A stretch of DNA of 64,000 nt, taken from the NCBI GenBank assembly GCA_030272155.1, contig CP126191.1, positions 704,501-768,500 of the forward strand, given 5' to 3'. Below the pieces are notes generated by a model. That model was not told the origin of the DNA and did no database searches. It worked only from the letters and a program-made list of their open reading frames with translations. Origin of the DNA: Tetradesmus obliquus. Lineage: Eukaryota; Chlorophyta; Chlorophyceae; Sphaeropleales; Scenedesmaceae. Both the position numbers and the translations under genes were made by a program. Position 1 is the first letter of the stretch. The number at the start of each line of letters is the position of its first letter. This document shows positions 50,901 to 62,300 of this stretch, piece after piece.

Positions 50901-51979
50901 AGCCATGGCAGGCACGGCTATGCGCGCGGCGGCTGGGGTGGCGGCGGCAGCTACGGCCCCTCCTCCTACTACTACAGCCCGGGCAGTGCCAGCAGCCGCT
51001 TCGACTTTGGCAGCATGTGGTCGGGCGGTGCACGCAGGCTGCAGGGCGCGGCAGCAGGTGAGGCTGGCAGCTTTGGCGATTGGCGACTAACATTGGCCAA
51101 AAAGCTTGAAAGCTTTGACGTGCGTACGCCCTGTGCACAGCGACAGACGCAACACTGGGCGCTCCCTGCAAGCATATCACACCATGCACCCTTGCATTGT
51201 GCACGTCTTCTGCGGCAGTGCAGCCCGTAGCTGTGTGTGCTTTAGGCTTTGCTACATTTGTCAAGCGCGACGTGTGCACCCCATCACAGTCACATACGCA
51301 AGCAGATTTGGTGCTGACTAAACGTTTGCTCCTGCTGCTGCTGCTGTCGTTGTTCACATCCGCTGTCACTACCAGCGTAGAGCACGAGGCAACTGCCACA
51401 GCAGAGCTTGTGTTGAGCACCAAGGACGCACCAGAGCCCGCCAAGCAGGCCACACAAGCACTGACTGATGGCAAGGATGCAAAGCCAACCAGCACTGCCA
51501 GTAAAACTCCTGCAGCCAGGCCTGCCAGCAAAGCTCTTAAGAACAAGGCTGTCACGCCAAAAGCCAGCACCAGCACAAGTAACAACAAGGCTGCCGCAAC
51601 AAGCTCACCAGCCAAGCTCAGTACAAGCAAGCCAACCCCAGCAGCAGCAGCAGCAGTAGCAACTGCAGGCAGTGAACAGGAGCGTGGCGGCGGCGGCGGT
51701 GGCGGCCGTGGTGGAGGTGGCGGCGGCCGTGGCGGCGGCGGCGGCGGCCATAACGGCGGCCGTGGTTATGGCGGCGGCCGCGGCCATGGCGGTTATGCGC
51801 GCGGCGGCTATGGCACCTCTGGCTATGGCGGCGGCGGCGGTCGCTACGGCCCAAGCTCATATATGTATGATGGCGGCAGCAGGTTCTCGCCTGCTTCACA
51901 TTCTTCGTATAGCAGCGCAGACAATGACGGCTGGTTTGACTTTGACTCATTCCTTGCACAGCATGGGAGGAGGCTCTAG
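47910..51979 (+). CDS. secreted glycine-rich modular protein with repeated RRLQ-ended modules
   Basis: Exons: 47910-47958, 48395-48667, 48916-49317, 49626-49883, 50192-50452, 50725-51057 and a last exon to 51979 starting at 51246 (or 51219). All internal introns are phase 1, so exons can be added without frame damage; with 51246 the protein has 769 residues. MRVQVITALLLAALVA is a signal peptide, so it is exported, probably to the cell wall or matrix. Four exons end in the same module: RGG-rich stretch, SYGPSSYYYGGGSASSR, FDFGSMWSGGARRLQ. The second exon ends similarly (DWAGWGRRLQ) and the protein itself ends FLAQHGRRL. Exon 50725-51057 replaces the Gly tract with a His/Gly/Ser tract, and the last exon has a Lys/Ala/Thr/Pro-rich linker. 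No known family or catalytic domain is seen. Dibasic RR sites could be processing sites; that is inference. Confidence 0.76.
49318..50452 (+). repeat. recent tandem duplication of intron plus exon (566-569 bp units)
   Basis: 49318-49883 and 49884-50452 are almost identical over their whole length, intron included. The intron start also matches after 49318, and the coding module matches 49140-49317. The copies differ by a handful of substitutions and a 3-base insertion. Confidence 0.93.
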
Positions 51980-52054
51980 AGGGCTGTGCTGACAATACCG
52001 TAGTGTGTTCTTGCGCACTGCGGCAGTCACCAAGATATGGCTCATGGCATGCAA

Positions 52055-52115
52055 TTGCACTGCATTGCATTGCATTGCACTGCACTGCACTGCATGGCAT
52101 GCACGTCATGGCATG
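52055..52115. repeat. TGCAT/TGCAC short tandem repeat
   Basis: About ten 5-base units (CTGCA, TTGCA, TGGCA variants) occur in a row, ending in GCATGGCATGCACGTCATGG, which is itself partly palindromic. Confidence 0.8.
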
Positions 52116-52915
52116 CAATACTGGCACCTGCAGACACGCGCACTGCATTGCTAATAGTACGGTAGCATCTCAAAGCTGCAGACGCCTCCCGCTGGTTTGC
52201 AATGCGCATATATTCCATTCAGGCTCATTCATCACACTGCAAGCATCCTTGCATACACGTTGCACACTGAAGACCAGCATCAGGTTTGGTTGGCATCATG
52301 TTTGTTCATCAGCAGTTTTTGGTTTTTGTTGGGGTTTGTGAGCAACAAGTTGTGCCAGTTTGTCTGGTCATAAGCATGTTTTGACAGCAGAGCTTCTGTT
52401 TGCTCATGGCGGTCGCTCAGCTCTGCCGTGCATGTTATCAATTTTCTTCGTAAGCCTTAGCATTATTGCTAGCGCCATCATGTGCATCCAGAAAGATTCT
52501 TGGTGCGTTATGTTTGTCCCATTTCTGTGATATGCATTCTGGAATACGAGTGGGCTAGACTGTCCATCTTTACAAGTGGACGACCATGCTGTAGTATACA
52601 GTAATATGTTACAACGGCCATCTAGATCTTACCATAAGCACAGCTACGCTGTGGGGGTTTAAGCTTAATGCATAATGCGTCGTTCAAGAGCACTTCCAGA
52701 ACAGGCAGTTGCAGTGCAGGCATCGTGTACGTATTGCTTCTTGTGGGCTGTTGCCAAGCAGTTCAACAGCGCTGCAATCGCGCAGCTGGGACAACAGCAA
52801 TGTGTTTCTTGGCAACGGTGGCTGTGCCAGAGGTCTGTGTCAATTATCCCAGTAACAATGCACAAGATATGCGCACGTGGATCACATCAAGATTCAAGAT
52901 CAAAAAGCTTCAAAA

Positions 52916-52929
52916 GTTACACAGGTAAC
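52916..52929 (-). terminator. TGTAA-containing hairpin after RNase J, possible polyadenylation element
   Basis: GTTAC and GTAAC arms flank ACAG. On the minus strand it includes TGTAA, 170 bases after the RNase J stop. The same 14-base core, with one base changed, follows the kinase gene at 6817-6830. Confidence 0.35.
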
Positions 52930-53093
52930 CTCGGACCTGCAATACTGTTGTAGTACAACAAAGTTCCACTTCAAGTGGACGCAACCAGCATCATGAATCC
53001 GCCGCTGCAGCTCAACCAGATCCTACTAGTGCGTTGCAGACCATGCTGCGCATCAGTGCAGCAAGCAGCCTCGCTTAGTCATAATTTGTTTGC

Positions 53094-53332
53094 CTAGTCA
53101 TATGCCAGGTCACTGCCCGAGCTGGCAGCATCAGGGTTCTGCCTAGGGTTGTTCTTGTACGCAGGTACATCCACGCCCTCCGGCAGCACCTGCAGCGGCG
53201 GCAGCGCAGCAGCAGCAGCAGCACTGCTGCGCCGCGTGCGCCGCACTGGAGCACGCCTTACAGGAGCTGGCCCCGCTCCTGGCGATGCTGTTGTGCTGCT
53301 GCTGCTGCTGCTGCTGCTGTCTGAGGTGGTAG

Positions 53333-53375
<43 letters not shown>

Positions 53376-55842
53376 TCTGGCCCGAGGCGCTGCTCTGCTG
53401 AGCACCTTCCTGGCTGCTGCTGCTGCTGCTGGCTCAGCAGCAGGGGCTGCTGCCGGCTGCTGCTGTGGCAGTGATGGTGGCTGCTGCTGCTGCTGCTGCT
53501 GTTGCATTGCGGGCGGCTCCTGCTGCGCTGGCTGCTGCTGCCGCGGATACTGCTGCTGCTGCTGCTGCTGCTGCCACGGCATCCCAGTTGCTGCGCCGTC
53601 CCGCCTGCCAGGTCTCTGCTGCGGCTGCTGCTGCTCGCGCCTGCGTGATGCTGCATCCACCATCACTGCTGAGCGCGGGTCATGCTCATACGCCACCACA
53701 ATAACCTCAGGCTTGCGGTTGTTGAACCAGCGGGAGGCCCGCATGCATGCATCCGTCACGTTGCGCTCTACTAGGCCTAGCGACGCATCGCCTGGCAGCT
53801 TGCTGACTGCTGAATTGACAGCCTGCATATGGCAGCAGCAGCAGCAGCAGCTTAGTTAGTGTGTGTGCAGCAGCAGCGGAAGAGGGGTGGGCAAGCAGCA
53901 GCAGCAGTTACGAGCCGCATGCGTAGTCACAAGCACGACAACTAGAACGGCTGCCTCCACAGCAGCAAGCACACTACCGCTGCCTCACCCGCTGAACCGC
54001 GGCAGCACCACAGATCAACACCGGACACAACATCCACAGACACATCCAAAGGTCCCTGGTTCGAACCCCACCTGGTGCAGCGTGTCCAGCAGCTTGCCCT
54101 GGTCAGTCCACATGGCACGTGTAGTCAGCCGAGCCTTGCAGGACAGCCCGCCAGCAGCAGCAGCAGCAGCACCGCCTGCAGCACCGGCCCAGCCGCCGCT
54201 GCTCATGGCCGCTTTGGGTCGGATGACGTCAACTGCTACAACGATGACACCCTCAAAGGCCAGGGTCTCGCGCTCCGCAAGGGCCATCTCTGTGGCAGTG
54301 CCCGTGCCCCTGAGTTATGACACCAATTGGCAGCGCGGGACATGCTTGTTTAGCTCACGTTGCACACCAGCTCATCAGCAATGTTTGGTGTTTTCGGTGC
54401 CGGTGCCCCCGCGTGTCAAGAGATGAGCATGTCAATTGGAATGCTACAGAGCGGTCAGGCGCTTCATGCTCTGCAATGGCCACCTCAGTGGCAGTGCCGG
54501 TGCCGCTGCTGCAACCAGCTGCAACAATATGGGAGCAGCATAAAGAGCTACAAGTGCAGCAATGCTCCTATTCCAACTCGTATATTTTAAGCAAACTGCT
54601 GTGCACTACACTGTGTCACTCACTTGCCACCATCGTTGAACAGCCACAGCAGGTCCACCTCGCCTATCACAGTACTGCAACACCAAAGCCTGAGCTACAG
54701 CAATGCATGTCAACAGCAAGCACAATACAGATTTGGACCACTCACTTGCCACCGTCATTGAACAGCCTCAGCAGGTCAACCTCGCCTATCACAGAGATGC
54801 CACTGCGCGGCTCATCCTGAGCAGTGCCCTGCTCTGCCTCTGCTGCTGCTGCTGCTGCTGCAGCCGCCTCTGCCTTGACTGTTGCTGCTGCCATGCTGCC
54901 GGTGGAGATGGTGTTGCGGTTGCGGCGCTCGTGCACACCCAGCATCTGGCCGTTCTTGATGACCTGCACACGGGGAAGGCAGTACAACACAACACATCCA
55001 GCTTTTTGAATAGCTGCTGGTTAGCTGCTACGGTGGCATAGCACAGCAGCCCACATGGTCATGTGTCCGGCCTGGCGCACTGTGAAGCAGCGCGACATCG
55101 TCTTGCCATACAGCGCTGCTGCAGCGGCTGACCACAGTACTGCATCTTGTGCCAAAAGTACTGACACATCTTTGCTGAGCAGTGTCAGGACATGCTGGCT
55201 GCACCCCTGCCGCACCTCTGTGAACAGCACCCCGGCCCTCTCCCTGGCCAGGTGTGCGTGCTCCACCAGGAAGCTGTACTCGCCGTGCAACATAGCACTT
55301 CAAACCAAGACCTGAACCCGCTGCCCTAAACCGCCGCACCTCTGCAAACAGCATCCCCGCCCTCTCCTTCTCCAGGCGTGCTCCACCAGGAAGCTGTACT
55401 CGCACGACAACAAAAGCACTGTTGCACCAACCCAAACCCTGAATGCTAAACCCTCTAACCTAAACCGCCGCACCTCTGTGAACAGCACTCCCGCCCTTTC
55501 CTTAGCCAGGCGTGCGTGCTCCACCAGGAAGCTGTACTCGCCGTGCACAGGCAGGAAGTGCTGCGGCTTCACAAAGCGCAGCACCTCCTCCAGCTCACCC
55601 TGCAGCAGCAGGAACAGAAGAAGGGCCAAGCATTTGAGTTGCACACAGGGCAGAGTGACACAAGGAAAGGCATGTGCTTTCGCCGCCTTCACAAAGCACA
55701 GCACCTCATCCAGTTGACCATGCAGCAGCAGCAGCGACACAGGGACACAAGGCACACACATGTGATACGCAGATTGACAAGTGTTGTCTGGGGCTTCACA
55801 AAGCACAGCACCTCCTCCAGCTCGCCCTGCAGCAGCAGCAGC

Positions 55843-55889
<47 letters not shown>

Positions 55890-56339
55890 TATGTGTGCAT
55901 GGGGCATGAGCAGGTGGCAGACGGAATAAGAAATGTGGTGTGTGGCCTCACAAAGCGCAGCACCTCTCCAGCTCGCCCTGCGCGGAAAGAGCGACAAAGA
56001 CAACAGGAACGACACACACTGCTCTGTGCAGGTTGCAGACAGCTTGGTGCGTGCATCAACACATGCAACGCAGGCAACTGGTCAGAGACAGCCTTGCACC
56101 GGCCTCTGCATGACCCGGCGCACCTGGAAGGTGTGCCCGCTGCCCTGCAGGTTGTCAGCAACAATTGCGCCACACACAGCAAGGCGGCAATCAGCCGCTG
56201 ATATGAGTAACGTGTGGGCTTACCTGGTAGGCATGCCCGCTGACGTGCAGGTTATCAGCGCGCCCTGCCACCACGCGCGCGCCCTGCAGCGCCAGGCTGT
56301 TGAGCATCTCCGACACCTTGGTCTCGTTGCCAGGAATGA

Positions 56340-56393
<54 letters not shown>

Positions 56394-59300
56394 GGTGAGG
56401 CAAGCAGTGCCAGGCTGTTGAGCAACTACAGAGCCTTGGTCTCTGGATTGACCTGGCAGCAGCGGCAGCAGCTGTTGTGCAAAGCTGCATCAGGACACCT
56501 GACAGCAGCAGCTTGTGTACAGCTGGATGCTCTGTCCTGCTGCAGCTGCAGGCAACTGCCACGAAGAGACTGCACACCGGCCTACACTGCAAGCCTGCCA
56601 CCCAAGCACTACTCAATGCATGCATGAAGCTGCTCATACAGCTCAGACACATAGAACAGCTGAGAAAGGCTGAAAACCCCACAGCTATGCCATGCACCAG
56701 AAGGAGCTATAGCTAGGGCAGCTGCAGGAGCAGTGTTGCGCCGCACCTTTGCCGAGTAGAGGATGAGGTCCTGCGGGGAGATCTTCAGGTTGTTGCTGGC
56801 GGAGCGGGACGCCAGGCTCAGCTGCGCACGCGGCTCAGCCTGCGGCGGTGAAGTATTGTGATATGCAGAAAGCAAAGGATGGAACAGTAAGCAGGATGAG
56901 AAGAACCAGCATGCCTTGAGCTGGACCCCCTTGCGCGTTTGGCTGCATGTTGTCGCAATGCACACCTGTTGTCCATCCAGCACCACGCACCAGCGCCAAT
57001 GCCTAGTTACAACAGTCAAATAAATGTTATTTCTGTTACTGAGAAACCGACACTCACCTGGCTGCCTGTCGTCACGATGAGCACCTTGTTGGGGTCCATG
57101 TGAGGCAGCTGATCGGGCTTGATCAGTTCAGAGGGAGACAGCGGGGCCCTGCGGGACCCGGCAGCAGCAGCAGTGGGAACAACGCACACATTGTTGCATT
57201 TTGGACACATCAGAGGTTCAGGCAATCACGCGGGGGACGGTGGATGTTCGGTGACGCATGAAAAGCAGGAGATCAGGCGCCGTGGTTGATGAGCAGCTTC
57301 ATATGCCCTACACGCCGTGACATCTCATGCACTTGCGGAGCATAACACATACATGCATACATGAGCACCTCTGCAGCCGCTTCAGACCAAGGCGTCAGAA
57401 ATCACAGGTGAATGCAGTTGCCTCGCCCACCTGCCATCTCTGTAAGCCGCCTCCAGGTATGTATTGAGACTGGTGCCAATGAAGCAGATGCCGCGCCCTG
57501 CTGCGTCTGCTGCTGCCTTCACACTGGCCAGGCGGTGCAGGTTGGACGCAAACTGCAGCGGCAGCAGCAGCAGCGGCAAAAGCAGCAGCAGCAGCAGTGT
57601 TACCCCAGTAGATTCTGACAGGCAGCTGCCAGCATCATCACCACACCTTCCTTTGAAGACGAACACCAACATCAGCCGCAGCGCACACATCAATCCTCAG
57701 CACCTGCCGGCACACACTGAACCACGGACAACGCCTTGCAACAGAAACAGCAGCATCACCAGAACAGCAGCCGCACCTGCGTCACCACCACGCGCCCCTT
57801 GCCCTGGTGGTCCAGCACCTTCTAAACCGCACCTCATAATGTACAAAACAACTGATCCTATACATACGCAAGCTTGCAGCCCGCACCTGGGTGACCACCA
57901 CGCGCCCCTTGCCCTGGTGGTCCAGCACCTTTTGTCTCAGGCTCTCCTGCAAAACCCCTTTGTAACACAAAGAGCAGCAGTAAAAGATCCATAGCCGCAC
58001 CAGCGCCGCCCCTGGCCACACACGCCCTCGTAGCCTAGGAGCTGCAGAGCTGCCTGGGTAGTCACTCACTCACTCACTCACTCACTCACTGACCGCACCT
58101 GGGTTACCACCACCCGCCCCTTGCCTTGGTGGTCCAGCACCTTTTGGGCCAGGCTCTCCTGCACTATCTTTTCGCCTGGCGTGCGCCCCGGGGACAGCAC
58201 GTTGGTTGAGTCACTCATCATCAGAGAGATGGGCTCCTTGCCTGGTGACAGACCAGAGTGAGACAGCAGCAGACGCGGCAGCAGCAGCAGCAGTGACAGC
58301 ACGTTGGTTGAGTCGCTCATCATCAGAGAGATAGGCTCCTTGCCTGGCAGCAGCAGCAGCAGCAGCAGCAGCGGTGGCAGCGGCAATAGCAGCAGCAGCA
58401 GCAGTAGTGAAAGTACGTTGGTGGAGTCGCTCATCATCAGCGAAATAGGCTCCTTGCCTGGCAGCAGCAGCAGCAAGGAGGCAGCAGCAGCAGCAAGGAG
58501 GCAGGCGTTACAGCAGAGCACCAAGGCAGCATCAGCAGCAGCAGCAGCAATGGAGGCAGCCGTTACAGCAGAGCACCAAGGCAGCATCAGCAGCATCAGC
58601 AGCAATGGAGGCAGCCGTTACAGCAGAGCACCAAGGCAGCATCAGCAGCAGCAGCAGCAACAGAGGCAGCCGTTACAGCAGAGCACCAAGGCAGCATCAG
58701 CAGCAGCAGCAGCAACGGAGGCAGCCGTTACAGCAGAGCACCAACGCGGCTGTTCTGATGTTTCAGACGGGTGCCTATACGTTGTCATTGGGCATCACAC
58801 CATGCAGCACTGCTCATAGTCAGCGCCACAGTCAAACTTCGGTCAAACTGTGCTGGTCAAACTCATTCAGCAGGTCAAACGTGGTGCGGTCAAAGGCCTC
58901 CCCATCCACAGGGTCCTCGTCGATCTTCCATTCCCCGGTGTGCACTGAGCTGTTTTTAGGGGAGTGCAGTCACACTGATATAGCGGAAACCAGATCCATG
59001 GTCAAACCACGGTCAACCCTTGGTCAAACTTCGCTGGTCAGACTCACTCAGCAGGTCAAACGTGGTGCGGTCAAAGGCCTCGCCATCCACAGGGTCCTCG
59101 TCGATCTTCCAATCTCCAGTGTGCATTGCGCTGTTGTGAAGGAGTGCAGTCACATTGATATAGCGAAGAACAAATCCATGGTCAAACAACGGTCAACCAT
59201 TGGTCACACTCGCAAACCAAACTCACTCAGCAGGTCAAACGTGGTGCGGTCAAAGGCCTCGCCGTCCACAGGGTCCTCGTCAATCTTCCAATCTCCAGTG

Positions 59301-62300
59301 TGCACTGAGCTGTTGTAAAGGAGTGCAGTCACATTCATATAGCGAAGAACACATCCATGGTCAAACCACAGTCAACCATTGGTCACACTCGCCAGTAAAC
59401 TCACTCAGCAGGTCAAACGTGGTGCGGTCAAAGGCCTCGCCGTCCACAGGGTCCTCGTCGATCTTCAGTCCCCCGTGTGCACTGAGCTGTTGTAAAGGAG
59501 TGCAGTCACATTCATATAGCGAAGAACACATCCATGGTCAAACCACAGTCAACCATTGGCCACACTCGCCGGTCAAACTCACTCAGCAGGTCAAACGTGG
59601 TGCGGTCGAACGCCTCCCCATCCACCGGGTCCTCGTCGATCTTCCAGTCCCCCGTGTGCACGATGGAGCCGTGCTCGCTGCGCAGGATCAGCCCGCAGCA
59701 GTCGGGGATGGAATGCGTCACGCGCAGCGGCGTGACCTGGCATAGGGCGAGCGGGCGCAGCAGAGTCGATGAGACATATACAGTAAAGCACAATCGGGAA
59801 AGGAATGTGTCACGCGCAACGCTACCCGACAAGGAGCAGATATTGCATCAGAGACGATGACGCAATCAGTCCTGAAGTAATCTGGAGCTGCTGCAGTAGG
59901 TGTACAGGCAAGTGACTTGCCGACTGCTCAGCTGCGTGCCCAGTTGCCCAGAGAAGCACTCGCACACAGTTTTGAAGTACACACCCGCCTTCATGCGGCT
60001 GTCAGCTGTTTTTTTGTCGTTGCTGCTGCCGCTGCTGCTGCCCACCTGGAAAGGCCCCATCTCGTACTCCTTGAGCATCTCAATCACCTTAAATCTGGCG
60101 GCAGAAGAACAGCAGAAAGAACAGAGAGAACATGGAAACACACAGTTGCTTGCTGATGATAGATGCCAGCCCTGTTGCACAACAATGCGCGACACACCCT
60201 GCTATATTGTGCCACTAAAGGGCAGCATGGACGCAAATACAGCCATTCATGCACATGTGCTGCAGAGCCCCAGCCATGCATAAAACCTCTGGCCACTTGC
60301 TGACGCCTTGTGTCACTGCCGCATCGGTTGAAATTGTTCAGGTTTACTCCTGCAGCCGCCGCGCAACCAGCTGCCCCTGCCATGAACCACAAACCCTAGA
60401 TCCTAGAGCACACGAGTCACAGAAACCCAAAACCCTGCACAGCCTCTTCCCACCTGTCGGGGTTGTACAGGTTGTACTCCTGCAACCGCCGCGCAACCAG
60501 CTGCATCACGAAGCTGCCAGCATACACGGGCGTGGCAGGGTCCAGTGCAGGGATGACCCACGGCAGCGCACCGATGTGGTCCTCGTGACCATGCGTGATT
60601 ACAACCTGTGGCGTCAGTTATACGTTCACACAGTGAGTTTTTGTATAGAATTCAAGTTCAGCCTGTGGGATAAAACACACACAAACAGGGTTCGGCATGT
60701 ACACCGTGCAGACAACAGCTGCGGCAGCAGCCACCTGAGCGGAAAGCGTGCAACATGTAGCCTTCTGGCTTGATTTGCAAGCACACATGTAGCTACTAGA
60801 GTCTTTGGAATGACTGCAAAAAACCTTTCTTTGCTGCTGCTGAGCTCACCGCCTCGATCTTGTCCCTCCACTGCGCCAGGAAGGACACATCGGGCAGGAT
60901 CTTCTGCATGCCAAAGTCCTGGAAGCTGCAGGTGTTGGGGAGCAACAGCAACAGCAGCAGCAGCAGCAGCCAAAGCTTCAGCAGCAACTTCAACAGGAAC
61001 CTCACAAACAAAAATCAATGCAACGCAGCCAATGAAGACGTATAACATGGGCGCTCAAGTCTGCTGCTCAGCTGCCAGCTTTCCTTCAGAGGCCAGCAAG
61101 CCTGCACAGTGGCAGCTGCCAGCCGCCCCAGCAGCAGGAATCGGCGGGGCGCTGCTCTACGACCGCCCACTTTACATGTTGCTGCTGCTGCAACCCTCAG
61201 CTGAAACTGCACCCGGACATGCTGCTGCTGCTGCTGCAGAACGCGCACTCACTCTGGGAACAGCAGCCCCGCATCAATCAGGCTATTTGGTTTCCTTGAC
61301 CCTCACACAGACACAGCCGACCCTGCTGCTGCTGCTGCAGACTCACTCAGGGAACAGCAGCCCCGCATCGATGAGGATGTATCTGTCCTTGACCCCCACC
61401 AGCATGCAGTTCATGCCGATCTCGCCCAGCCCGCCGATCGGCAGCACGCGCAGTGGTGGGCCACTGGAGGGCGGCGGCCCGGGGAAGGGCCTGCAGGACA
61501 CAAGTGTTGGAAAGGCTTTGTGAGGAACAGATTTTATTGGTTTTGTTGGTCGCCAATCGGCAGCACACGCAGCGGCGGGCCGCTTGAGGGCGGCGGCCCG
61601 GAGAAGGGCCTGCGGCACACAGAGGCAGCACACACTTTTAGTGGCACAACACATTTATAAAGCAAATTGGGTTTTGGTCCCTCACAGCGGGCTGCTGGAG
61701 AGCGGCGGCCCGGGGAAGGGCCTGGGGCAGCCAGTGAGCACACATAGTAAATTCAGTGGCATGACACTTTCTGATTGCAATTTGCGTGTTGATCATCGCA
61801 GAAGGCCGCTGGAGGGCGGCGGCCCGGGGAAGGGCCTGCATATGACAGACACGGGTTGGCAGTGGCAATGTTTGTGAGACACAGATTTGTTTTCTAGTGT
61901 TGGTCACTGCCAGGACACACCACAGCCGCGGCCCGGGGAAGGGCCTGCAGGAGACAGCCCTGCAAGGAGCAACCACAGTCACACACTGCCGTGCTCCTTG
62001 AAGCTGTCCGTGTGAAGCTGAGTGCCACAGCTGCCTGGCGGCTCGTCAGCCGCATTGTGCACAGAACAGTGTACAGTGTACAGTGTAGCAGTGAGTGCAG
62101 AGCTACCAGCGCCGCTGAATGTTGGCAGTCAAAGTGATGCCTGGAACACAGTGTTTGACTGCCAACACTGAGCGGCGCTGGTAGCTCTGCACTCACTGCT
62201 TCACTGTACACTTTACTGTGCAAATGAGCCTGACGCACATGCTGCTGCCGCCGCCAAACCATTCCATCATCTGATTTGTCGTGCCTTAGCCGCTAGCAGC

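Larger units (their letters stand above)
51980..53093. other. convergent 3' flanks, glycine-rich gene / RNase J
   Basis: No gene is seen. TGCAT/TGCAC short repeats lie at 52055-52115 and a GTTACACAGGTAAC hairpin at 52916-52929. Confidence 0.5.

Noticed and set aside
53149-53859. Long plus-strand frame rich in Cys, Ala and Leu
   Set aside because: It is the antisense of the Gln/Ser-rich tail of RNase J.
58850-59640. Regular repeat-spacer look resembling a CRISPR array
   Set aside because: The repeated part is an exon edge of RNase J with its splice donor, units are about 180 bases, and the DNA is eukaryotic nuclear.
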